Below, one piece after another: positions 44,899 to 52,029 of a stretch of DNA of 64,000 nt. Source of the stretch: Clostridia bacterium (lineage in GTDB: Bacteria; Bacillota; Clostridia; Oscillospirales; Acutalibacteraceae); NCBI GenBank assembly GCA_017449935.1, contig JAFSYP010000048.1:1-64000 (forward strand), given 5' to 3'. A model generated the notes under the pieces. The model did not search any database. It was not told the DNA's origin and saw nothing but the letters and a program-made list of their open reading frames with translations. Position 1 is the first letter of the stretch. Each line of letters starts with the position of its first letter. The translations under genes and the position numbers were made by a program.

Positions 44899-46050
44899 AT
44901 GAACGGCACACACTTCAATCAGATCGTTGCGCATTATATCGAAAAGTTCGAGTATATCAACAACAAGGATTATCGGGAGTATTACAAGTGGGAGATCGCC
45001 GGCCGATTCCGCGCCATGATGGACGCGGCATTATCCGCTTCGGATGAGGATTTGCCGAAAGCCCTTTCTGCGGCCAAGAAGCTCTCGGAAAACCTGATCG
45101 ACAACTACACGCAGCCGTTTGGCGGGCTGGTGGAGTTTTCAAAGCGCGAGCCGGAAACGGTGCGCCGGATGTTTTCGGATCTGTATGCCGAAGACGGCGG
45201 GAGCGTTTTGGAAAAGCAAAATAAGATTCGGGATTTTTTACAAAAAAGCCATACGCTGCGTGATCGGTATTACCCCGAGAGCTTTTTATACAACGACGAT
45301 TTTCATTCTGTTTCGGGATATATCTTTTTATACGATCCCGACCACAATTATCTGTACAAGTACGATCAGGCCAAAAGGTTTGCGGACTGCATAGAGTTTA
45401 TGGAGGATTGGGGAAGCGGGGAAAACACGCGTCTGGATATCTATTATCGCATGTGTGACGAAGTGGTTGCGCGAATCAAGGCGTCTTCCGAGCTGCTGCA
45501 AACAGACGCAAGCCGCTTTGACACACGGGTATTTGCAAATGCGGATCGCTTTCACCCGGACACAGAAAAACATATTCTTTGCTTTGATTTGATATATTGC
45601 AGCACCGTATACGGGTTGTTTCATGGGATCTCTTTCGAGTCCATACCGGCAAAAGAAAGAAAGCTCTTCACCGAAAAAGTGCAGAAGGCGCAAGAACTCA
45701 AAGCTGCTTATGATCGGGTAATTGAACAAGAACGGACGCTGACTGAAGTACTGGATTCCATCCGACAATTGCTTGCTCCGGGGCTCAAGGTCACGCACAA
45801 AACTTTCGGGGAAGGAACCGTCGTCGGGATCGAGGGCCTAAAAAAAATCATTATAGAATTCAAAAAGAGCGGCACAAAAACGCTCGGCGTGATATCCACT
45901 CTGTGCGGAGGTTTCTTTCAAACAGAGAATGAGGAACTCAACGCATTGGTCTTACAAAACAAGGAGCTTCTTCTTTCCGAATCAAAAATACCGACGCGGA
46001 TCAAGGAAGCCAAGCGTAAACTGATCCCGTATATGGAATATTTGACCTGA
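44899..46050 (+). CDS. Orphan soluble protein with UvrD-tail-like motif
   Basis: A 383-residue cytoplasmic protein, rich in Lys, Tyr, Phe and Glu. A helical N-terminal half (FNQIVAHYIEKFEYINNKDY...) and middle carry no known catalytic motif. Residues about 298-325 read LKVTHKTFGEGTVVGIEGLK followed by KIIIEFKKSGTKTL, close to the Tudor-like C-terminal segment of UvrD/PcrA helicases that contacts RNA polymerase. The helicase itself is absent. The codon choice and lower GC differ from the neighbours, hinting at separate history. The start follows GGCGAAGGGAAGAATAGAAG at some distance. Possible roles include nucleic-acid or polymerase binding. Confidence 0.6.
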   Translation: MNGTHFNQIVAHYIEKFEYINNKDYREYYKWEIAGRFRAMMDAALSASDEDLPKALSAAKKLSENLIDNYTQPFGGLVEFSKREPETVRRMFSDLYAEDGGSVLEKQNKIRDFLQKSHTLRDRYYPESFLYNDDFHSVSGYIFLYDPDHNYLYKYDQAKRFADCIEFMEDWGSGENTRLDIYYRMCDEVVARIKASSELLQTDASRFDTRVFANADRFHPDTEKHILCFDLIYCSTVYGLFHGISFESIPAKERKLFTEKVQKAQELKAAYDRVIEQERTLTEVLDSIRQLLAPGLKVTHKTFGEGTVVGIEGLKKIIIEFKKSGTKTLGVISTLCGGFFQTENEELNALVLQNKELLLSESKIPTRIKEAKRKLIPYMEYLT

Positions 46051-46114
46051 TAAAGCAGTCTTTGCTTTCAAAGGTTATTCTGATGCAATTTCAGATGATT
46101 TTTCATTTTTATTA

Positions 46115-46143
46115 TTGAATTTCATACGGCATGATGCTATACT
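46115..46143 (+). promoter_or_regulatory. Promoter of the SGNH hydrolase gene
   Basis: TTGAAT (46115-46120), a 17-bp spacer and TATACT (46138-46143) in an AT-rich gap, 30-35 bp before the start. Confidence 0.7.
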
Positions 46144-46178
46144 GATAAAGAATCGTTATCTCAGAGGGACGGATGCTT

Positions 46179-47204
46179 ATGAAAAGAAAACTCGCGGCCG
46201 CAGGCGTTCTGTTGTTTATCCTTTGCTTCTTCTGCGGCTGTCTGCGTGAGGCCGCGCCGACCGGCGCTTCTTCCACGCTCCCCTCGACGGAGAGCGCGTC
46301 GTCTTCCGCGCCTGTCGCTGAATCTGCCTCCGTGTCCGAATCCGGGACGGAAACGGACGTTTCCGCGGAGGGCGAAAGCACGTCCTCTTACGCCGTGATC
46401 CCGTCGACGGAGACGACGGCCGGATATACCACGGCTTATGCCACCGAATCGACCGCTCCTTCGACGACCGCCGCAACGACCGCCGCGAACGACGCCGTGC
46501 AGTCGACGCGCAAGTCGCTGGCGGAGCGTTTCCGGGAGCTGCGCGAAAACAGAGCCAATCCCCTCGACGAGCCAGATCCCGCGTTCTTTGACGACGCCGT
46601 CCTGATCGGCGACAGCGTCACGATGGGCCTGCGCAACTATACGACGCTGCAGCGCAACCGCGGGAACGAATGTCTCGGCGCGGCGGAATTCCTCTGCTGC
46701 GGCAGCATGAGTTATACCAACGCGCTCCAGCCGGTGGGCCCGGACAGTATGCATCCCACGTATAAAGGCTCGAAGGTCACGATCGAGGACGGCGTCCGTC
46801 TTTGCGGCGCCAAGAAAGCCTTCATCATGCTGGGCATGAACGACTTCGCCGGATACGGGGAAAGCACCTGGAAAAACAGCGTCACCTCGATCCTGGATCG
46901 GATCATGGATCAGAATCCCTCCGTTTCGATCTATGTCCAGTCCGTCACGCCGATCATGAACGGCATGGAACACGGCAACTTCACCAACGAACGCGTCCAA
47001 TATTTCAACGCGTATCTGCAGCAGGTCTGCAGAGAACGCGGCTACACATACGTGGACATTTACCACGTCCTCGCCGACGAGACCGGCCACCTGAACAGCA
47101 GCTATTGCGGCGACCCGGAGGGTATGGGTATCCACATGAACAACACAGGCTCGGCCGCGTGGTCAGATTATTTGCAAAAAACCTTCTGCGGAACAGAAGA
47201 TTGA
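46179..47204 (+). CDS. Exported SGNH/GDSL hydrolase
   Basis: A 341-residue surface esterase-type protein. The hydrophobic leader ends FFCGC, a possible lipobox. A Ser/Thr/Ala-rich linker (about 30-110) follows, then the SGNH fold: block I LIGDSVTMGL (Ser148 counting from the upstream Met), block III GMND (221-224), and block V GMGIHMN (His321). The Asp three residues before the His is replaced by Met, so a Ser-His dyad is likely. Of the two Met codons (46173, 46179) the second has the better distance to AGAGGGAC. It could deacetylate cell-wall or polysaccharide. Confidence 0.82.
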   Translation: MKRKLAAAGVLLFILCFFCGCLREAAPTGASSTLPSTESASSSAPVAESASVSESGTETDVSAEGESTSSYAVIPSTETTAGYTTAYATESTAPSTTAATTAANDAVQSTRKSLAERFRELRENRANPLDEPDPAFFDDAVLIGDSVTMGLRNYTTLQRNRGNECLGAAEFLCCGSMSYTNALQPVGPDSMHPTYKGSKVTIEDGVRLCGAKKAFIMLGMNDFAGYGESTWKNSVTSILDRIMDQNPSVSIYVQSVTPIMNGMEHGNFTNERVQYFNAYLQQVCRERGYTYVDIYHVLADETGHLNSSYCGDPEGMGIHMNNTGSAAWSDYLQKTFCGTED

Positions 47205-47218
47205 AATGAGGTATTGCC

Positions 47219-47722
47219 ATGAAAAAAACAATCGCCCTGATCCTCTTTGCCGTTCTGCTGCTGAGCGCGGCAGGCTGCGGGAACGCATCGACCGCCCCCG
47301 CGGAATCGACGAGCGCCGCCGTGGTCGAAGAAGGCGAGCCGATCCCGCTGGATACCGTTCTGACCGAGATCCTGGACACCGTGGAGCTGCCGGATATGAT
47401 GAAGCTCACGATCGACGACCTGATGGATTTCTTCGGCCTTGAGTCCGCCTGGTACAAAGACGCCGCGGCTTGCGTCAACGCCAACGGCTACGAAAAGGAG
47501 GAGGTCATCCTCGTTCACGCCGCGAGCGCACAGGATGTGCAGTCGATCACGGAATGTCTGCAAACCTCTCTGAAAAACGCGGCGACCGAAATGCAGAATT
47601 ATCTGCCCGAGCAGTACGCGATGATCCAGAAATGCAGCGTGCAGTCGAAGGGCCTTTACGTCTGGCTGTTCATCTCCGACGCAAACGACCAGATGCAGGC
47701 GATACTGGACAAGTATTTGTAA
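47219..47722 (+). CDS. Lipoprotein, DUF4358-like
   Basis: A 167-residue lipoprotein; the signal peptide ends SAAGC (Cys20), followed by a Ser/Thr/Ala linker. The folded part (about 45-167) has DTVLTEILDTVELPDMMKLT, FFGLESAWYKDAAACVNANG and KEEVILVHAASAQDVQSI, with an alpha/beta pattern typical of the Clostridial DUF4358 family of unknown function. It starts 14 bp after the SGNH hydrolase and is probably in the same transcript, ending at a strong terminator. Confidence 0.75.
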   Translation: MKKTIALILFAVLLLSAAGCGNASTAPAESTSAAVVEEGEPIPLDTVLTEILDTVELPDMMKLTIDDLMDFFGLESAWYKDAAACVNANGYEKEEVILVHAASAQDVQSITECLQTSLKNAATEMQNYLPEQYAMIQKCSVQSKGLYVWLFISDANDQMQAILDKYL

Positions 47723-47726
47723 TGCA

Positions 47727-47780
47727 GCAAAAAAACAACCGCCGCAGTTGACTTTCCGTCAGCTGCGGCGGTTGTTTTTT
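47727..47780 (+). terminator. Bidirectional terminator
   Basis: AACAACCGCCGCAG (47734-47747) pairs perfectly with CTGCGGCGGTTGTT (47763-47776), with T-run on the right and A-run on the left. It serves the convergent genes at 47722 and 47784. Confidence 0.92.
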
Positions 47781-47783
47781 CGT

Positions 47784-48521
47784 TTACATTTCATCTTCCT
47801 GCGGCGATTCGTCGCGGTCTTTGTGCTGCGCATAGCGGGCGGCGATCTTTTTGTATGCGACGGCGCCGAGGATGCTCAGCACGGTCGTTGCGGCAAAAAT
47901 GCCGAGCGCAAGCGGGAAATTCTTTTGGCCCAAAAACGCGCCGCAGATCGTCGAAGAGACGATCGACGGGATGCGCGCGATCGAACCGAGAATCATAAAT
48001 TCGATCAGATTGGCGTCCGTCAGTCCGACAAAATACGTGATGACGTCCTTCGGCGAGCCGGGGATCAGGAAGATCACGAACAGCAGCAGGTTCCGCTTTT
48101 TCCGATCCTGCAAAAAGCGCATGGACTGCAGCTTGTTTTCCAGACGGAACAGCTCCAGCACGCGTGTGCCGAGCTTGCGCGACAGAAACAGAATGACGAC
48201 GGAGCCGAGCACGCTGCCCAGCAAACAAAGCGCGGTCCCGCCGAACGCGCCGAATACCAGTCCGGAGCCGATCTCCAGCGGTTCCGCCGGGATAAACTTG
48301 ACCACAGTCTGTGCCGTCCGCACCGCCGTGAACACGACCGCGCCCCACGGCCCGAAGCGGCCGATCCACGCTTTGAACCGGTCGGTATCCTCAAGGAGTC
48401 CGACCAGCGTTTTTCCGTAGTGAAAGTACAGAAACGCACACGCGCATACGACGCCCAGCAGTGCCGCCAGACTGAGTATGCGCAGAATCGTTCGCGATGA
48501 TTTTGCGTCGCTGTGTTTCAT
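47784..48521 (-). CDS. TVP38/TMEM64 family membrane protein
   Basis: A 245-residue membrane protein of the VTT/DedA-related superfamily, with about five or six helices. The family core is visible: FIPAEPLEIGSGLVFGAFGG, LLGSVLGSVVILFLSRKLG, and FLIPGSPKDVITYFVGLTD with IARIPSIVSSTICGAFLG. DedA/TVP38 relatives are linked to lipid transport and membrane potential; the role here is unknown. ATG48521 overlaps the stop of the GT8 gene by 4 nt. The C-terminal tail is charged. Confidence 0.87.
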   Translation of the reverse strand: MKHSDAKSSRTILRILSLAALLGVVCACAFLYFHYGKTLVGLLEDTDRFKAWIGRFGPWGAVVFTAVRTAQTVVKFIPAEPLEIGSGLVFGAFGGTALCLLGSVLGSVVILFLSRKLGTRVLELFRLENKLQSMRFLQDRKKRNLLLFVIFLIPGSPKDVITYFVGLTDANLIEFMILGSIARIPSIVSSTICGAFLGQKNFPLALGIFAATTVLSILGAVAYKKIAARYAQHKDRDESPQEDEM

Positions 48522-49354
48522 AGAGTCTCTCCGCTCCCTGCCTCCATGTCGGCGCGGCACGCGAAGAAAAACTCGCCGAGCTGCCCGTTATACGGCAGGT
48601 TCCACGGCTTTTTTCTGCCGTTGTAATGCAGGATCGCCGTATGGTCCCGCACCCACTGCAAATCACATCCTTTGCGCCTGCGCAATCCGCGGAACACACG
48701 CTCGTCCAGATTATAGATCCGCGTGTCAAAGAACAGAACATGGCCGTCGTACAGTACGTTGATCACGTCCTGATCGCCGAGGAACAGCAGCCGTGCATGG
48801 GTGCGGACAAAATCGAAGATCTGCGCCGTGTTGTCCAGCGCGCGGAGCTTGCGCACATCCATAAGCAAAACGCCCGCGTTCAGGTATTCCGCGTTTTCCC
48901 GGACGCGCAGCCGTTTGCGGTTGATCCAGTCCATCACGCCGCGCAGATGTGCGGCGGCCGCGAGATACATACCCTGCATATCCATCGAATACAGCGACCA
49001 AAGCGAGCGCAGCACGGTAATGTCGGGATCGAGATAGAGGATCCTGTCCACCTCCGGCGGCAAAAAAGACGGCGCGAGCAGGCGATAATACGTCGCCGTG
49101 GACAGCCGCCTGAGCACCGGCGCGTCCGCAAGAAGCTGCGGCGAGACTTCGATCGGACAAATCGTACACCGCGCCTCGGGAACGCCGGACCGGATCTGCG
49201 CGAGGTCCGCCTGCGTCAGGGAAGCGTGCGCAACATATACGGTATAGCAGACGTCCTCGTCCGCCAGGAGCAGCGAATGCAGCATGACCCGCAAGGGGAA
49301 AATGTAGTTCGCGTCCAGCGTGACCAATATGTTGATTCGTTTCGTCTCGGCCAT
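48518..49354 (-). CDS. Glycosyltransferase family 8
   Basis: A 278-residue retaining GT-A enzyme. NILVTLDANYIFPLRVMLHS (N-terminal nucleotide-sugar site), the metal-binding DPD in RILYLDPDITVLRSL (about 108-110), YLNAGVLLMDVRKLR, and GDQDVINVLY with HYNGRKKPW near the C-terminus are standard for GT8 (galactosyl/glucosyl transferases). It has its own promoter (49387). It is coupled to the TVP38-like gene. The acceptor is unknown. Confidence 0.9.
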   Translation of the reverse strand: MAETKRINILVTLDANYIFPLRVMLHSLLLADEDVCYTVYVAHASLTQADLAQIRSGVPEARCTICPIEVSPQLLADAPVLRRLSTATYYRLLAPSFLPPEVDRILYLDPDITVLRSLWSLYSMDMQGMYLAAAAHLRGVMDWINRKRLRVRENAEYLNAGVLLMDVRKLRALDNTAQIFDFVRTHARLLFLGDQDVINVLYDGHVLFFDTRIYNLDERVFRGLRRRKGCDLQWVRDHTAILHYNGRKKPWNLPYNGQLGEFFFACRADMEAGSGETL

Positions 49355-49386
49355 GACTTCAAACCTCGCGTTTATTGTACAAAAAA

Positions 49387-49415
49387 AGCATACACGTTCC
49401 GGCAGCCTTTTGCAA
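49387..49415 (-). promoter_or_regulatory. Promoter of the GT8/TVP38 pair
   Basis: On the minus strand TTGCAA (49410-49415), a 17-bp spacer and TATGCT (49387-49392), about 33 bp before the GT8 start. Confidence 0.65.
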
Positions 49416-49454
49416 GCGATTTTCTGTTTTTTTACAGAAACTTTGCTTTTTCTT

Positions 49455-49492
49455 TAAAACAATCAAGACCCGAAGCCAGTGTGCTCCGGGTC
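49455..49492 (-). terminator. Terminator of the acidic zinc-ribbon gene
   Basis: On the minus strand GACCCGGAGC (rc of 49483-49492) pairs with GCTTCGGGTC (rc of 49467-49476), followed by TTGATTGTTTT. Confidence 0.75.
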
Positions 49493-49508
49493 CTGGATAA
49501 AAGACAGC

Positions 49509-49916
49509 TTATTCGTCCTCTGCGTCGTCCTCGTCGTCTTCCTCGACCTCGAACTCCAGCAGCTCGTTGCAGTTGGGGCAGTTGATGGAGCCTTCCTCTA
49601 AAATGTCGCTGTCGACGCAGATGATCTCCTTGCAGTTGGGGCACTCGACCTCAAACACGTCGTCCTCGTCGAAGTAGTCGTCCTCGTCGTCCAGCTCGTC
49701 GTAGACGTAAGACTCCAGCTCGTCCAGATCTTCGTCCACGGCGTCAAGCTGCTCGTTGATGAGCGCGACGCTGTCCTCTATATCGGACGCGGTCAGCGCC
49801 AGATCGTCGAGCACGTCCATAATGGCGTTGAACATTTTGGTTTCGGGTTTTTCCGCGTCCAGTCCCAGACCCTCTGCAAGGCCTCTGAGGTACGCGGCTT
49901 TTTCAGTCAATGTCAT
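49509..49916 (-). CDS. Acidic zinc-ribbon protein, CD1247-like
   Basis: A 135-residue, strongly acidic cytoplasmic protein. The N-terminal helical part (LTEKAAYLRGLAEGLGLD, then KMFNAIMDVLDDLALTASD) matches the 'CD1247 N-terminal domain' proteins of Clostridia. A zinc ribbon CPNCKE...CPNCNE (about 92-114) and a Glu/Asp tail follow. Function unknown; its usual place next to efp is kept here (28 bp downstream of efp on the minus strand). Possibly ribosome- or nucleic-acid-linked, by context only. Confidence 0.75.
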   Translation of the reverse strand: MTLTEKAAYLRGLAEGLGLDAEKPETKMFNAIMDVLDDLALTASDIEDSVALINEQLDAVDEDLDELESYVYDELDDEDDYFDEDDVFEVECPNCKEIICVDSDILEEGSINCPNCNELLEFEVEEDDEDDAEDE

Positions 49917-49944
49917 GGCGGTTGCCTCCTGATCGTTTAATACC

Positions 49945-50502
49945 TTACGCGCGGCTGAGATATTCGCCGGTGCGGGTGTCGATGATGATTTCCTCGCCCT
50001 CGTTGATGAACAGCGGGACCTTCACTTCCGCGCCGGTCTCCAGCGTCGCGGGCTTGGTCGCGTTCGTCGCGGTGTTGCCGGCAAAGCCGGGATCGGTCTG
50101 CGTGACGGCGAGCGTCACGGTCGTGGGCGGCTCCAGACCGAACACGTTGCCCTTATAGGACAGGATGCGGCACACAAAGTTTTCCTTCACGAATTTGAAG
50201 GAGTCGGGCAGATCGCTGCGGTTGATGGGCACCATGTCGTAGGTCTCGGGGTCCATGAAATAGAACAGGTCGCCGTCGTTGTAGGAGTATTCCATATCCT
50301 TGCGCTCGATATACGCCGTGGGGAACTTATCCGTCGGGCTGAACGTGCGCTCCACGACAGCGCCGCCGATCACGTTGCGCAGCTTGGTGCGCACGAACGC
50401 GGCGCCCTTGCCGGGCTTGACGTGCTGGAATTCGATGATCTGATAAACCTGACCTTCCATCTCGAAAGTCACGCCGTTTCTGAAATCGCCTGCTGATACC
50501 AT
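49945..50502 (-). CDS. efp: Elongation factor P
   Basis: Rescues ribosomes stalled at polyproline stretches; 185 residues, three-domain length. N-terminal [20 protein letters not shown], the tip loop [20 protein letters not shown] with the Lys of PGKG that is the usual modification site, and the C-terminal [11 protein letters not shown] are all normal. No modification enzyme gene (epmA or the Bacillus-type pathway) is adjacent. It has its own promoter and a CGGAGG ribosome site. Confidence 0.97.
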   Translation of the reverse strand: MVSAGDFRNGVTFEMEGQVYQIIEFQHVKPGKGAAFVRTKLRNVIGGAVVERTFSPTDKFPTAYIERKDMEYSYNDGDLFYFMDPETYDMVPINRSDLPDSFKFVKENFVCRILSYKGNVFGLEPPTTVTLAVTQTDPGFAGNTATNATKPATLETGAEVKVPLFINEGEEIIIDTRTGEYLSRA

Positions 50503-50538
50503 AATTATTATTCCTCCGGTCTTGAAGATTACTAATCA

Positions 50539-50567
50539 ATTTTATACCAAAAACGCCTGTATTGCAA
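50539..50567 (-). promoter_or_regulatory. Promoter of efp
   Basis: On the minus strand TTGCAA (50562-50567), a 17-bp spacer and TAAAAT (50539-50544), about 37 bp before the efp start. Confidence 0.65.
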
Positions 50568-50644
50568 GTGTTTTTAGATTTTTCTTCGGTCGAAAGCGGA
50601 ATTTTTTCCGAAAACCGTCCCGCAAGCGGCAGCATATTTCTTAT

Positions 50645-51136
50645 TTAGGAAATATCGACTTCTTTTTCCGCCGCGAACAGCGCGTCGGCGGCGCTGCCTT
50701 CCCGCGCGGAAACATAGAAAGAAACCGTCCATTTCCCGCCGGACAGCTTCTCGCCCTGCGGCACAAGCAGCGTCGCGACGAGCTCCTTCGTCGTCACGTC
50801 CGGCAGAATACGGATCTCCTCCATCGGCACCGCCAGCTTCTTTTTGCCGTTTTGCAGCACGCCGAAATAATAATTCTGTTCGCTGCGCAGCATCTCGTCG
50901 ACGTCCAGCGTCTTCGGAAACCGCAGCTCAAAGCCGTACATTTTGCCGTCCTTTTCGAGCGTCTTGCAGGCGACAGCGTCCGTTTCGGGCGTCGCCTGCG
51001 CAGAGATCGGCTGATCGAGGTCGATATAAGAGACCTCCGTCTCCTCGGCGTCTCCGGCGATCACCGCCGGCGGCTGCTGCTTGCCGCAGGCTGTGCACAA
51101 AAGCAGCAGCGCAAGCAGGAAAAGCAGTTTTTTCAT
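50645..51136 (-). CDS. Lipoprotein of unknown function
   Basis: A 163-residue lipoprotein: the signal peptide ends LCTAC (Cys17), then a short acidic linker and a beta-rich domain (YGFELRFPKTLDVDEMLRSE; YYFGVLQNGKKKLAVPMEEI; KWTVSFYVSAREGS). No family recognised. It starts 7 bp after the ChbG-like gene, so it is probably the last gene of that unit. Its 3' flank has only weak hairpins. Confidence 0.65.
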   Translation of the reverse strand: MKKLLFLLALLLLCTACGKQQPPAVIAGDAEETEVSYIDLDQPISAQATPETDAVACKTLEKDGKMYGFELRFPKTLDVDEMLRSEQNYYFGVLQNGKKKLAVPMEEIRILPDVTTKELVATLLVPQGEKLSGGKWTVSFYVSAREGSAADALFAAEKEVDIS

Positions 51137-51143
51137 CGTATCC

Positions 51144-52016
51144 TCATTTCTTCTTCATCTCGCACAGTTCCCGGAAGCTGATCATCTGTACGCCGTGGTC
51201 GGCCAGATATTCGTGCGTTTCGGGATCCTTTAAAAGATCGTATTCCCACACGCGGTTGCGCCACCAGGCCATAAAAGACTTGATCTCGTCCGACTCGACA
51301 CACGGATGCACGAACGTCTCCGTCACGCCGTCCGGAATGTCAGTCCAGATGCGCAGGATCGTTTCGCGGTAATGCGCATAGCTCTGCATCAGATCCGCCG
51401 TCCAGTCGGGGAAGATCAGATAATCCGGCAGCGTCACGCCGAAACGGCGGCTCCAGATACGCGACGGCACCGCCAGCGTCCGGAAAATCGGATACGGCAC
51501 GCCGCGCGGACACAGCCGTTTGTCAGTTGATGTGAACATCCGGAAGGCATAGCCGTATTCTCCGCAGACGCGCAGCGTCATTTTGAGGATCGAGAACCGT
51601 CCGGTCTGGTGTCCGTACAAAGAGCCCATATGGTTGTCGAGGTGTGACGGATGCATCCCCATCGAATGCGCTTGGTCGACCTGCGCGCGGATCTCCGCCT
51701 CCAACTCGTCGAGCTTCGCGTGCTGACAGACTTCTTTGCTGGTCCTCCACATGAAGCCGTCCGCGTCCGCAAGCGATTTCCCGTCGGTCAGCGGCTTCCA
51801 GCGGTAATTCGGCCACTCGCTCGTCATCGTCAGATGCACGCCGATCGGGTACTGCGGATGATCGATCGCAAAGCGCACCGCTTCGTCGGCATCGCGCGCC
51901 ATCAGCATCACGGTGGAGGATTTGAGCTTCCCCTCGTTAAACAGTTCCTCGACCGCTTCGTTGGCCGAACGGCAAAGCCCGAAGTCGTCCGCATTGACGA
52001 TCAAATACTTGGCCAT
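51144..52016 (-). CDS. ChbG/YdjC family carbohydrate deacetylase
   Basis: Polysaccharide-deacetylase-like enzyme (YdjC superfamily), 290 residues. The metal/catalytic motifs are intact: VNADDFGLCRSAN (about 7-19), PIGVHLTMTSEW (about 57-68), and MGMHPSHLDNHMGS (about 118-131). Characterised members remove acetyl groups from chito-oligosaccharides, and the substrate here may differ. It starts 13 bp after smc, in the place where many Firmicutes have ftsY. Confidence 0.87.
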   Translation of the reverse strand: MAKYLIVNADDFGLCRSANEAVEELFNEGKLKSSTVMLMARDADEAVRFAIDHPQYPIGVHLTMTSEWPNYRWKPLTDGKSLADADGFMWRTSKEVCQHAKLDELEAEIRAQVDQAHSMGMHPSHLDNHMGSLYGHQTGRFSILKMTLRVCGEYGYAFRMFTSTDKRLCPRGVPYPIFRTLAVPSRIWSRRFGVTLPDYLIFPDWTADLMQSYAHYRETILRIWTDIPDGVTETFVHPCVESDEIKSFMAWWRNRVWEYDLLKDPETHEYLADHGVQMISFRELCEMKKK

Positions 52017-52029
52017 ACAGCCTCCTCCT

